A stretch of DNA of 64,000 nt from assembly GCA_963971305.1 (NCBI GenBank), contig OZ020309.1, forward strand, positions 6,007,001 through 6,071,000, in the 5' to 3' direction. The stretch is from Arcuatula senhousia. Taxonomy: Eukaryota > Mollusca > Bivalvia > Mytilida > Mytilidae. The notes under the pieces are model-generated. The model did no database searches and was not told the DNA's origin. It was given only the letters and a program-made list of their open reading frames with translations. Positions 30,077 through 44,800 of the stretch are shown one piece after another (position 1 is the stretch's first letter; each line of letters starts with the position of its first letter). A program made the translations under genes and the position numbers.

Positions 30077-33000
30077 AGGATGTGGTCCATAGTTTCGTAT
30101 AAAATCCAACGGTCTACATATGGCTAAAAATAGGTACAGGGGGCCCCCCTTGCTATTTATGGTAGTAATGATTAAAATGTGAATATTTTTTGCATCAATT
30201 ATAAAATTTGGAATTTATTTTTGAAGATAAAGTAAGTTTTTGTTTAATTTTTATTTAAAAAAATAAAATAAGTGAATGTGTACAAAGGGGGATAATCACT
30301 GAATTTCCTGTTTACAAAGAGAGGTAAATTTAAGTTTTTTACACGAAGTAAAATGCTGTTTTTAAAGAACGGCGATCGTACCCTAAAAGTGGACTTAAAA
30401 AAGAGAAGACCTTTATCTCTACAAGTTAAACTAAAAAAAATATGAGGCAGGTAAAACCTGTTACGCTCCCGAGGTTTCAATTAATTTATATTTTTTTTGG
30501 TTCGAAAATAAAAACAACGTAGCTTTTTCTGTGGGTTACGTGAGCGTTCAATGACGTCTAAAATTTTCAAAGATAAAAACGTTAAAAAGACGCCGAAAGT
30601 TCGGGAAAACAAGCGCGTGCTATACCAGACGTTGAAGGAAAATTCAGCTCATAGTACAACTAAAATATTGACATTTCTATCATTATCGCTCCCTTCGGGA
30701 GCGTAATATGAGGCAGGTAAAACCTGTTACGCTCCCAAAGTTTCAATTAATTTTTTTTTTTTGGTTCGAAAATAAAAACAAACTAGCTTTTCTTGTGGGT
30801 TACGTGAGCGTTTAATGACGTCTAAAATTTTCAAAGATAAAAACGTTAAAAAGACGTCGAAAGTTCGGGAAAACAAGCGCGTGCTAAACCGGACGTTGAA
30901 GGAAAATTCAGCTCATAGTACTACTAAAATATTGACATTTCTACCATTATCGCTCCCTTCGGGAGCGTATAAAATGTTTTTTTGTCCATTCTATATTTTT
31001 CAGTCCCTCAAATATGCAATGGTTGTACTTTTTCCCCATATAATTGTCATAAAAAAGGACACTATTCAATGGATTGTTTATTTTTAATGATTGCTAATTT
31101 GTCACAACTGTCTGTATCTTTAGAAAGCTGATAAATTTGGCTTTCTATTGATGTATATATATGATATATTCAAAATTTGACATGTCACTCAAAGCTTTCC
31201 ATGTTTGAGGTCCCCACCCCCTTGTGACGTCATGACGTTAAAACCCCCGTCCACATCCTTAATGCACATATACTGAAAGTAAAGAGACTACAAGCATGCT
31301 TCGTAACAGATTTCATTTATTTTTTTTCATAAAAATATTTATTTAGGATGATATCCTGTTTTTGTAATGGGAAACTAGTCTGTATTATTTGTCATATTCA
31401 AAAGAACACCATAGCAACCAGGATGATATTGTAAAGTCATTGCGTCAAATATGACGTCGTTATGTGATTTTGTGACGTTCCATTGTTTTCAGTCTATCCG
31501 CTCTCTTTTTTGAACCTCTTGCAACATATGGAAGCTGAGAGCATTGGTTTGTTCGGTACAAATTTTCCTACAAAGTGTCGCATATTTGATGTGAAATGTT
31601 TAAAAGCATAATCTGCATTAAATTTGTATGTTCAGGGAAAAGGGACTCTAATTCCTTGTTATTGATGGAAAGCCTTTCTCATATGCAGATCATGTCACTG
31701 TTGTATGGCTGATTTTTATTGGAAAAGGTAGTGTCTATGGCCTTAAAATATGACTTTTATTTCAATGTAATCAACTGAAATCTATTAAGACCATTACTGA
31801 TAAGAAGTAATGATATGAAAATCCAGTTTTTGGTACTTCTGTCTTCAGAGTATCCGAATGCATGAAATAGGTTAAAAACTTGGTTCGACACAGTATATGG
31901 TAATTGCTATATCTTCGCTTTTAGTAGACGGACGAATAAAAGTTTGGTACCATTTTGTTCGTTATTGTACAGGGAACGAGAAAAAACCAAATGTGAATTT
32001 TAAAACAGGCTTTAAGGATGTGGTCCATAGTTTCGTATAAAATCCAACGGTCTACATATGGCTAAAAATAGGTACAGGGGGCCCCCCTTGCTATTTATGG
32101 TAGTAATGATTAAAATGTGAATATTTTTTGCATCAATTATAAAATTTGGAATTTATTTTTGAAGATAAAGTAAGTTTTTGTTTAATTTTTATTTAAAAAA
32201 ATAAAATAAGTGAATGTGTACAAAGGGGGATAATCACTGAATTTCCTGTTTACAAAGAGAGGTAAATTTAAGTTTTTTACACGAAGTAAAATGCTGTTTT
32301 TAAAGAACGGCGATCGTACCCTAAAAGTGGACTTAAAAAAGAGAAGACCTTTATCTCTACAAGTTAAACTAAAAAAAATATGAGGCAGGTAAAACCTGTT
32401 ACGCTCCCGAGGTTTCAATTAATTTATATTTTTTTTGGTTCGAAAATAAAAACAACGTAGCTTTTTCTGTGGGTTACGTGAGCGTTCAATGACGTCTAAA
32501 ATTTTCAAAGATAAAAACGTTAAAAAGACGCCGAAAGTTCGGGAAAACAAGCGCGTGCTATACCAGACGTTGAAGGAAAATTCAGCTCATAGTACAACTA
32601 AAATATTGACATTTCTATCATTATCGCTCCCTTCGGGAGCGTAATATGAGGCAGGTAAAACCTGTTACGCTCCCAAAGTTTCAATTAATTTTTTTTTTTT
32701 GGTTCGAAAATAAAAACAAACTAGCTTTTCTTGTGGGTTACGTGAGCGTTTAATGACGTCTAAAATTTTCAAAGATAAAAACGTTAAAAAGACGTCGAAA
32801 GTTCGGGAAAACAAGCGCGTGCTAAACCGGACGTTGAAGGAAAATTCAGCTCATAGTACTACTAAAATATTGACATTTCTACCATTATCGCTCCCTTCGG
32901 GAGCGTATAAAATGTTTTTTTGTCCATTCTATATTTTTCAGTCCCTCAAATATGCAATGGTTGTACTTTTTCCCCATATAATTGTCATAAAAAAGGACAC

Positions 33001-35890
33001 TATTCAATGGATTGTTTATTTTTAATGATTGCTAATTTGTCACAACTGTCTGTATCTTTAGAAAGCTGATAAATTTGGCTTTCTATTGATGTATATATAT
33101 GATATATTCAAAATTTGACATGTCACTCAAAGCTTTCCATGTTTGAGGTCCCCACCCCCTTGTGACGTCATGACGTTAAAACCCCCGTCCACATCCTTAA
33201 TGCACATATACTGAAAGTAAAGAGACTACAAGCATGCTTCGTAACAGATTTCATTTATTTTTTTTCATAAAAATATTTATTTAGGATGATATCCTGTTTT
33301 TGTAATGGGAAACTAGTCTGTATTATTTGTCATATTCAAAAGAACACCATAGCAACCAGGATGATATTGTAAAGTCATTGCGTCAAATATGACGTCGTTA
33401 TGTGATTTTGTGACGTTCCATTGTTTTCAGTCTATCCGCTCTCTTTTTTGAACCTCTTGCAACATATGGAAGCTGAGAGCATTGGTTTGTTCGGTACAAA
33501 TTTTCCTACAAAGTGTCGCATATTTGATGTGAAATGTTTAAAAGCATAATCTGCATTAAATTTGTATGTTCAGGGAAAAGGGACTCTAATTCCTTGTTAT
33601 TGATGGAAAGCCTTTCTCATATGCAGATCATGTCACTGTTGTATGGCTGATTTTTATTGGAAAAGGTAGTGTCTATGGCCTTAAAATATGACTTTTATTT
33701 CAATGTAATCAACTGAAATCTATTAAGACCATTACTGATAAGAAGTAATGATATGAAAATCCAGTTTTTGGTACTTCTGTCTTCAGAGTATCCGAATGCA
33801 TGAAATAGGTTAAAAACTTGGTTCGACACAGTATATGGTAATTGCTATATCTTCGCTTTTAGTAGACGGACGAATAAAAGTTTGGTACCATTTTGTTCGT
33901 TATTGTACAGGGAACGAGAAAAAACCAAATGTGAATTTTAAAACAGGCTTTAAGGATGTGGTCCATAGTTTCGTATAAAATCCAACGGTCTACATATGGC
34001 TAAAAATAGGTACAGGGGGCCCCCCTTGCTATTTATGGTAGTAATGATTAAAATGTGAATATTTTTTGCATCAATTATAAAATTTGGAATTTATTTTTGA
34101 AGATAAAGTAAGTTTTTGTTTAATTTTTATTTAAAAAAATAAAATAAGTGAATGTGTACAAAGGGGGATAATCACTGAATTTCCTGTTTACAAAGAGAGG
34201 TAAATTTAAGTTTTTTACACGAAGTAAAATGCTGTTTTTAAAGAACGGCGATCGTACCCTAAAAGTGGACTTAAAAAAGAGAAGACCTTTATCTCTACAA
34301 GTTAAACTAAAAAAAATATGAGGCAGGTAAAACCTGTTACGCTCCCGAGGTTTCAATTAATTTATATTTTTTTTGGTTCGAAAATAAAAACAACGTAGCT
34401 TTTTCTGTGGGTTACGTGAGCGTTCAATGACGTCTAAAATTTTCAAAGATAAAAACGTTAAAAAGACGCCGAAAGTTCGGGAAAACAAGCGCGTGCTATA
34501 CCAGACGTTGAAGGAAAATTCAGCTCATAGTACAACTAAAATATTGACATTTCTATCATTATCGCTCCCTTCGGGAGCGTAATATGAGGCAGGTAAAACC
34601 TGTTACGCTCCCAAAGTTTCAATTAATTTTTTTTTTTTGGTTCGAAAATAAAAACAAACTAGCTTTTCTTGTGGGTTACGTGAGCGTTTAATGACGTCTA
34701 AAATTTTCAAAGATAAAAACGTTAAAAAGACGTCGAAAGTTCGGGAAAACAAGCGCGTGCTAAACCGGACGTTGAAGGAAAATTCAGCTCATAGTACTAC
34801 TAGAATATTGACATTTCTACCATTATCGCTCCCTTCGGGAGCGTATAAAATGTTTTTTTGTCCATTCTATATTTTTCAGTCCCTCAAATATGCAATGGTT
34901 GTACTTTTTCCCCATATAATTGTCATAAAAAAGGACACTATTCAATGGATTGTTTATTTTTAATGATTGCTAATTTGTCACAACTGTCTGTATCTTTAGA
35001 AAGCTGATAAATTTGGCTTTCTATTGATGTATATATATGATATATTCAAAATTTGACATGTCACTCAAAGCTTTCCATGTTTGAGGTCCCCACCCCCTTG
35101 TGACGTCATGACGTTAAAACCCCCGTCCACATCCTTAATGCACATATACTGAAAGTAAAGAGACTACAAGCATGCTTCGTAACAGATTTCATTTATTTTT
35201 TTTCATAAAAATATTTATTTAGGATGATATCCTGTTTTTGTAATGGGAAACTAGTCTGTATTATTTGTCATATTCAAAAGAACACCATAGCAACCAGGAT
35301 GATATTGTAAAGTCATTGCGTCAAATATGACGTCGTTATGTGATTTTGTGACGTTCCATTGTTTTCAGTCTATCCGCTCTCTTTTTTGAACCTCTTGCAA
35401 CATATGGAAGCTGAGAGCATTGGTTTGTTCGGTACAAATTTTCCTACAAAGTGTCGCATATTTGATGTGAAATGTTTAAAAGCATAATCTGCATTAAATT
35501 TGTATGTTCAGGGAAAAGGGACTCTAATTCCTTGTTATTGATGGAAAGCCTTTCTCATATGCAGATCATGTCACTGTTGTATGGCTGATTTTTATTGGAA
35601 AAGGTAGTGTCTATGGCCTTAAAATATGACTTTTATTTCAATGTAATCAACTGAAATCTATTAAGACCATTACTGATAAGAAGTAATGATATGAAAATCC
35701 AGTTTTTGGTACTTCTGTCTTCAGAGTATCCGAATGCATGAAATAGGTTAAAAACTTGGTTCGACACAGTATATGGTAATTGCTATATCTTCGCTTTTAG
35801 TAGACGGACGAATAAAAGTTTGGTACCATTTTGTTCGTTATTGTACAGGGAACGAGAAAAAACCAAATGTGAATTTTAAAACAGGCTTTA
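30077..35890 (+). repeat. Array block 2: three L units (1938 bp)
   Basis: Units 5-7. Each carries the additional 264 bp (30518-30781 in unit 5). Unit 7 has the only substitution I noticed, A to G at 34803, turning a lysine codon of the + frame into arginine. Confidence 0.95.
30518..30781 (+). repeat. 264-bp L-specific duplication (shown in unit 5)
   Basis: The two tandem copies in L are each about 264-266 bp. The upstream copy differs from the downstream (S-like) copy by about ten substitutions over 30518-30706 plus a 2-bp change in the T run. The upstream copy contains a 51-codon frame (30551-30706) matching the start of the 90-codon frame but ending at TAA right after the CGCTCCC-TTC-GGGAGCG hairpin. 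All L units carry the same differences. Confidence 0.9.
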
Positions 35891-38800
35891 AGGATGTGGT
35901 CCATAGTTTCGTATAAAATCCAACGGTCTACATATGGCTAAAAATAGGTACAGGGGGCCCCCCTTGCTATTTATGGTAGTAATGATTAAAATGTGAATAT
36001 TTTTTGCATCAATTATAAAATTTGGAATTTATTTTTGAAGATAAAGTAAGTTTTTGTTTAATTTTTATTTAAAAAAATAAAATAAGTGAATGTGTACAAA
36101 GGGGGATAATCACTGAATTTCCTGTTTACAAAGAGAGGTAAATTTAAGTTTTTTACACGAAGTAAAATGCTGTTTTTAAAGAACGGCGATCGTACCCTAA
36201 AAGTGGACTTAAAAAAGAGAAGACCTTTATCTCTACAAGTTAAACTAAAAAAAATATGAGGCAGGTAAAACCTGTTACGCTCCCGAGGTTTCAATTAATT
36301 TATATTTTTTTTGGTTCGAAAATAAAAACAAACTAGCTTTTCTTGTGGGTTACGTGAGCGTTTAATGACGTCTAAAATTTTCAAAGATAAAAACGTTAAA
36401 AAGACGTCGAAAGTTCGGGAAAACAAGCGCGTGCTAAACCGGACGTTGAAGGAAAATTCAGCTCATAGTACTACTAAAATATTGACATTTCTACCATTAT
36501 CGCTCCCTTCGGGAGCGTATAAAATGTTTTTTTGTCCATTCTATATTTTTCAGTCCCTCAAATATGCAATGGTTGTACTTTTTCCCCATATAATTGTCAT
36601 AAAAAAGGACACTATTCAATGGATTGTTTATTTTTAATGATTGCTAATTTGTCACAACTGTCTGTATCTTTAGAAAGCTGATAAATTTGGCTTTCTATTG
36701 ATGTATATATATGATATATTCAAAATTTGACATGTCACTCAAAGCTTTCCATGTTTGAGGTCCCCACCCCCTTGTGACGTCATGACGTTAAAACCCCCGT
36801 CCACATCCTTAATGCACATATACTGAAAGTAAAGAGACTACAAGCATGCTTCGTAACAGATTTCATTTATTTTTTTTCATAAAAATATTTATTTAGGATG
36901 ATATCCTGTTTTTGTAATGGGAAACTAGTCTGTATTATTTGTCATATTCAAAAGAACACCATAGCAACCAGGATGATATTGTAAAGTCATTGCGTCAAAT
37001 ATGACGTCGTTATGTGATTTTGTGACGTTCCATTGTTTTCAGTCTATCCGCTCTCTTTTTTGAACCTCTTGCAACATATGGAAGCTGAGAGCATTGGTTT
37101 GTTCGGTACAAATTTTCCTACAAAGTGTCGCATATTTGATGTGAAATGTTTAAAAGCATAATCTGCATTAAATTTGTATGTTCAGGGAAAAGGGACTCTA
37201 ATTCCTTGTTATTGATGGAAAGCCTTTCTCATATGCAGATCATGTCACTGTTGTATGGCTGATTTTTATTGGAAAAGGTAGTGTCTATGGCCTTAAAATA
37301 TGACTTTTATTTCAATGTAATCAACTGAAATCTATTAAGACCATTACTGATAAGAAGTAATGATATGAAAATCCAGTTTTTGGTACTTCTGTCTTCAGAG
37401 TATCCGAATGCATGAAATAGGTTAAAAACTTGGTTCGACACAGTATATGGTAATTGCTATATCTTCGCTTTTAGTAGACGGACGAATAAAAGTTTGGTAC
37501 CATTTTGTTCGTTATTGTACAGGGAACGAGAAAAAACCAAATGTGAATTTTAAAACAGGCTTTAAGGATGTGGTCCATAGTTTCGTATAAAATCCAACGG
37601 TCTACATATGGCTAAAAATAGGTACAGGGGGCCCCCCTTGCTATTTATGGTAGTAATGATTAAAATGTGAATATTTTTTGCATCAATTATAAAATTTGGA
37701 ATTTATTTTTGAAGATAAAGTAAGTTTTTGTTTAATTTTTATTTAAAAAAATAAAATAAGTGAATGTGTACAAAGGGGGATAATCACTGAATTTCCTGTT
37801 TACAAAGAGAGGTAAATTTAAGTTTTTTACACGAAGTAAAATGCTGTTTTTAAAGAACGGCGATCGTACCCTAAAAGTGGACTTAAAAAAGAGAAGACCT
37901 TTATCTCTACAAGTTAAACTAAAAAAAATATGAGGCAGGTAAAACCTGTTACGCTCCCGAGGTTTCAATTAATTTATATTTTTTTTGGTTCGAAAATAAA
38001 AACAAACTAGCTTTTCTTGTGGGTTACGTGAGCGTTTAATGACGTCTAAAATTTTCAAAGATAAAAACGTTAAAAAGACGTCGAAAGTTCGGGAAAACAA
38101 GCGCGTGCTAAACCGGACGTTGAAGGAAAATTCAGCTCATAGTACTACTAAAATATTGACATTTCTACCATTATCGCTCCCTTCGGGAGCGTATAAAATG
38201 TTTTTTTGTCCATTCTATATTTTTCAGTCCCTCAAATATGCAATGGTTGTACTTTTTCCCCATATAATTGTCATAAAAAAGGACACTATTCAATGGATTG
38301 TTTATTTTTAATGATTGCTAATTTGTCACAACTGTCTGTATCTTTAGAAAGCTGATAAATTTGGCTTTCTATTGATGTATATATATGATATATTCAAAAT
38401 TTGACATGTCACTCAAAGCTTTCCATGTTTGAGGTCCCCACCCCCTTGTGACGTCATGACGTTAAAACCCCCGTCCACATCCTTAATGCACATATACTGA
38501 AAGTAAAGAGACTACAAGCATGCTTCGTAACAGATTTCATTTATTTTTTTTCATAAAAATATTTATTTAGGATGATATCCTGTTTTTGTAATGGGAAACT
38601 AGTCTGTATTATTTGTCATATTCAAAAGAACACCATAGCAACCAGGATGATATTGTAAAGTCATTGCGTCAAATATGACGTCGTTATGTGATTTTGTGAC
38701 GTTCCATTGTTTTCAGTCTATCCGCTCTCTTTTTTGAACCTCTTGCAACATATGGAAGCTGAGAGCATTGGTTTGTTCGGTACAAATTTTCCTACAAAGT

Positions 38801-41800
38801 GTCGCATATTTGATGTGAAATGTTTAAAAGCATAATCTGCATTAAATTTGTATGTTCAGGGAAAAGGGACTCTAATTCCTTGTTATTGATGGAAAGCCTT
38901 TCTCATATGCAGATCATGTCACTGTTGTATGGCTGATTTTTATTGGAAAAGGTAGTGTCTATGGCCTTAAAATATGACTTTTATTTCAATGTAATCAACT
39001 GAAATCTATTAAGACCATTACTGATAAGAAGTAATGATATGAAAATCCAGTTTTTGGTACTTCTGTCTTCAGAGTATCCGAATGCATGAAATAGGTTAAA
39101 AACTTGGTTCGACACAGTATATGGTAATTGCTATATCTTCGCTTTTAGTAGACGGACGAATAAAAGTTTGGTACCATTTTGTTCGTTATTGTACAGGGAA
39201 CGAGAAAAAACCAAATGTGAATTTTAAAACAGGCTTTAAGGATGTGGTCCATAGTTTCGTATAAAATCCAACGGTCTACATATGGCTAAAAATAGGTACA
39301 GGGGGCCCCCCTTGCTATTTATGGTAGTAATGATTAAAATGTGAATATTTTTTGCATCAATTATAAAATTTGGAATTTATTTTTGAAGATAAAGTAAGTT
39401 TTTGTTTAATTTTTATTTAAAAAAATAAAATAAGTGAATGTGTACAAAGGGGGATAATCACTGAATTTCCTGTTTACAAAGAGAGGTAAATTTAAGTTTT
39501 TTACACGAAGTAAAATGCTGTTTTTAAAGAACGGCGATCGTACCCTAAAAGTGGACTTAAAAAAGAGAAGACCTTTATCTCTACAAGTTAAACTAAAAAA
39601 AATATGAGGCAGGTAAAACCTGTTACGCTCCCGAGGTTTCAATTAATTTATATTTTTTTTGGTTCGAAAATAAAAACAAACTAGCTTTTCTTGTGGGTTA
39701 CGTGAGCGTTTAATGACGTCTAAAATTTTCAAAGATAAAAACGTTAAAAAGACGTCGAAAGTTCGGGAAAACAAGCGCGTGCTAAACCGGACGTTGAAGG
39801 AAAATTCAGCTCATAGTACTACTAAAATATTGACATTTCTACCATTATCGCTCCCTTCGGGAGCGTATAAAATGTTTTTTTGTCCATTCTATATTTTTCA
39901 GTCCCTCAAATATGCAATGGTTGTACTTTTTCCCCATATAATTGTCATAAAAAAGGACACTATTCAATGGATTGTTTATTTTTAATGATTGCTAATTTGT
40001 CACAACTGTCTGTATCTTTAGAAAGCTGATAAATTTGGCTTTCTATTGATGTATATATATGATATATTCAAAATTTGACATGTCACTCAAAGCTTTCCAT
40101 GTTTGAGGTCCCCACCCCCTTGTGACGTCATGACGTTAAAACCCCCGTCCACATCCTTAATGCACATATACTGAAAGTAAAGAGACTACAAGCATGCTTC
40201 GTAACAGATTTCATTTATTTTTTTTCATAAAAATATTTATTTAGGATGATATCCTGTTTTTGTAATGGGAAACTAGTCTGTATTATTTGTCATATTCAAA
40301 AGAACACCATAGCAACCAGGATGATATTGTAAAGTCATTGCGTCAAATATGACGTCGTTATGTGATTTTGTGACGTTCCATTGTTTTCAGTCTATCCGCT
40401 CTCTTTTTTGAACCTCTTGCAACATATGGAAGCTGAGAGCATTGGTTTGTTCGGTACAAATTTTCCTACAAAGTGTCGCATATTTGATGTGAAATGTTTA
40501 AAAGCATAATCTGCATTAAATTTGTATGTTCAGGGAAAAGGGACTCTAATTCCTTGTTATTGATGGAAAGCCTTTCTCATATGCAGATCATGTCACTGTT
40601 GTATGGCTGATTTTTATTGGAAAAGGTAGTGTCTATGGCCTTAAAATATGACTTTTATTTCAATGTAATCAACTGAAATCTATTAAGACCATTACTGATA
40701 AGAAGTAATGATATGAAAATCCAGTTTTTGGTACTTCTGTCTTCAGAGTATCCGAATGCATGAAATAGGTTAAAAACTTGGTTCGACACAGTATATGGTA
40801 ATTGCTATATCTTCGCTTTTAGTAGACGGACGAATAAAAGTTTGGTACCATTTTGTTCGTTATTGTACAGGGAACGAGAAAAAACCAAATGTGAATTTTA
40901 AAACAGGCTTTAAGGATGTGGTCCATAGTTTCGTATAAAATCCAACGGTCTACATATGGCTAAAAATAGGTACAGGGGGCCCCCCTTGCTATTTATGGTA
41001 GTAATGATTAAAATGTGAATATTTTTTGCATCAATTATAAAATTTGGAATTTATTTTTGAAGATAAAGTAAGTTTTTGTTTAATTTTTATTTAAAAAAAT
41101 AAAATAAGTGAATGTGTACAAAGGGGGATAATCACTGAATTTCCTGTTTACAAAGAGAGGTAAATTTAAGTTTTTTACACGAAGTAAAATGCTGTTTTTA
41201 AAGAACGGCGATCGTACCCTAAAAGTGGACTTAAAAAAGAGAAGACCTTTATCTCTACAAGTTAAACTAAAAAAAATATGAGGCAGGTAAAACCTGTTAC
41301 GCTCCCGAGGTTTCAATTAATTTATATTTTTTTTGGTTCGAAAATAAAAACAAACTAGCTTTTCTTGTGGGTTACGTGAGCGTTTAATGACGTCTAAAAT
41401 TTTCAAAGATAAAAACGTTAAAAAGACGTCGAAAGTTCGGGAAAACAAGCGCGTGCTAAACCGGACGTTGAAGGAAAATTCAGCTCATAGTACTACTAAA
41501 ATATTGACATTTCTACCATTATCGCTCCCTTCGGGAGCGTATAAAATGTTTTTTTGTCCATTCTATATTTTTCAGTCCCTCAAATATGCAATGGTTGTAC
41601 TTTTTCCCCATATAATTGTCATAAAAAAGGACACTATTCAATGGATTGTTTATTTTTAATGATTGCTAATTTGTCACAACTGTCTGTATCTTTAGAAAGC
41701 TGATAAATTTGGCTTTCTATTGATGTATATATATGATATATTCAAAATTTGACATGTCACTCAAAGCTTTCCATGTTTGAGGTCCCCACCCCCTTGTGAC

Positions 41801-44800
41801 GTCATGACGTTAAAACCCCCGTCCACATCCTTAATGCACATATACTGAAAGTAAAGAGACTACAAGCATGCTTCGTAACAGATTTCATTTATTTTTTTTC
41901 ATAAAAATATTTATTTAGGATGATATCCTGTTTTTGTAATGGGAAACTAGTCTGTATTATTTGTCATATTCAAAAGAACACCATAGCAACCAGGATGATA
42001 TTGTAAAGTCATTGCGTCAAATATGACGTCGTTATGTGATTTTGTGACGTTCCATTGTTTTCAGTCTATCCGCTCTCTTTTTTGAACCTCTTGCAACATA
42101 TGGAAGCTGAGAGCATTGGTTTGTTCGGTACAAATTTTCCTACAAAGTGTCGCATATTTGATGTGAAATGTTTAAAAGCATAATCTGCATTAAATTTGTA
42201 TGTTCAGGGAAAAGGGACTCTAATTCCTTGTTATTGATGGAAAGCCTTTCTCATATGCAGATCATGTCACTGTTGTATGGCTGATTTTTATTGGAAAAGG
42301 TAGTGTCTATGGCCTTAAAATATGACTTTTATTTCAATGTAATCAACTGAAATCTATTAAGACCATTACTGATAAGAAGTAATGATATGAAAATCCAGTT
42401 TTTGGTACTTCTGTCTTCAGAGTATCCGAATGCATGAAATAGGTTAAAAACTTGGTTCGACACAGTATATGGTAATTGCTATATCTTCGCTTTTAGTAGA
42501 CGGACGAATAAAAGTTTGGTACCATTTTGTTCGTTATTGTACAGGGAACGAGAAAAAACCAAATGTGAATTTTAAAACAGGCTTTAAGGATGTGGTCCAT
42601 AGTTTCGTATAAAATCCAACGGTCTACATATGGCTAAAAATAGGTACAGGGGGCCCCCCTTGCTATTTATGGTAGTAATGATTAAAATGTGAATATTTTT
42701 TGCATCAATTATAAAATTTGGAATTTATTTTTGAAGATAAAGTAAGTTTTTGTTTAATTTTTATTTAAAAAAATAAAATAAGTGAATGTGTACAAAGGGG
42801 GATAATCACTGAATTTCCTGTTTACAAAGAGAGGTAAATTTAAGTTTTTTACACGAAGTAAAATGCTGTTTTTAAAGAACGGCGATCGTACCCTAAAAGT
42901 GGACTTAAAAAAGAGAAGACCTTTATCTCTACAAGTTAAACTAAAAAAAATATGAGGCAGGTAAAACCTGTTACGCTCCCGAGGTTTCAATTAATTTATA
43001 TTTTTTTTGGTTCGAAAATAAAAACAAACTAGCTTTTCTTGTGGGTTACGTGAGCGTTTAATGACGTCTAAAATTTTCAAAGATAAAAACGTTAAAAAGA
43101 CGTCGAAAGTTCGGGAAAACAAGCGCGTGCTAAACCGGACGTTGAAGGAAAATTCAGCTCATAGTACTACTAAAATATTGACATTTCTACCATTATCGCT
43201 CCCTTCGGGAGCGTATAAAATGTTTTTTTGTCCATTCTATATTTTTCAGTCCCTCAAATATGCAATGGTTGTACTTTTTCCCCATATAATTGTCATAAAA
43301 AAGGACACTATTCAATGGATTGTTTATTTTTAATGATTGCTAATTTGTCACAACTGTCTGTATCTTTAGAAAGCTGATAAATTTGGCTTTCTATTGATGT
43401 ATATATATGATATATTCAAAATTTGACATGTCACTCAAAGCTTTCCATGTTTGAGGTCCCCACCCCCTTGTGACGTCATGACGTTAAAACCCCCGTCCAC
43501 ATCCTTAATGCACATATACTGAAAGTAAAGAGACTACAAGCATGCTTCGTAACAGATTTCATTTATTTTTTTTCATAAAAATATTTATTTAGGATGATAT
43601 CCTGTTTTTGTAATGGGAAACTAGTCTGTATTATTTGTCATATTCAAAAGAACACCATAGCAACCAGGATGATATTGTAAAGTCATTGCGTCAAATATGA
43701 CGTCGTTATGTGATTTTGTGACGTTCCATTGTTTTCAGTCTATCCGCTCTCTTTTTTGAACCTCTTGCAACATATGGAAGCTGAGAGCATTGGTTTGTTC
43801 GGTACAAATTTTCCTACAAAGTGTCGCATATTTGATGTGAAATGTTTAAAAGCATAATCTGCATTAAATTTGTATGTTCAGGGAAAAGGGACTCTAATTC
43901 CTTGTTATTGATGGAAAGCCTTTCTCATATGCAGATCATGTCACTGTTGTATGGCTGATTTTTATTGGAAAAGGTAGTGTCTATGGCCTTAAAATATGAC
44001 TTTTATTTCAATGTAATCAACTGAAATCTATTAAGACCATTACTGATAAGAAGTAATGATATGAAAATCCAGTTTTTGGTACTTCTGTCTTCAGAGTATC
44101 CGAATGCATGAAATAGGTTAAAAACTTGGTTCGACACAGTATATGGTAATTGCTATATCTTCGCTTTTAGTAGACGGACGAATAAAAGTTTGGTACCATT
44201 TTGTTCGTTATTGTACAGGGAACGAGAAAAAACCAAATGTGAATTTTAAAACAGGCTTTAAGGATGTGGTCCATAGTTTCGTATAAAATCCAACGGTCTA
44301 CATATGGCTAAAAATAGGTACAGGGGGCCCCCCTTGCTATTTATGGTAGTAATGATTAAAATGTGAATATTTTTTGCATCAATTATAAAATTTGGAATTT
44401 ATTTTTGAAGATAAAGTAAGTTTTTGTTTAATTTTTATTTAAAAAAATAAAATAAGTGAATGTGTACAAAGGGGGATAATCACTGAATTTCCTGTTTACA
44501 AAGAGAGGTAAATTTAAGTTTTTTACACGAAGTAAAATGCTGTTTTTAAAGAACGGCGATCGTACCCTAAAAGTGGACTTAAAAAAGAGAAGACCTTTAT
44601 CTCTACAAGTTAAACTAAAAAAAATATGAGGCAGGTAAAACCTGTTACGCTCCCGAGGTTTCAATTAATTTATATTTTTTTTGGTTCGAAAATAAAAACA
44701 AACTAGCTTTTCTTGTGGGTTACGTGAGCGTTTAATGACGTCTAAAATTTTCAAAGATAAAAACGTTAAAAAGACGTCGAAAGTTCGGGAAAACAAGCGC

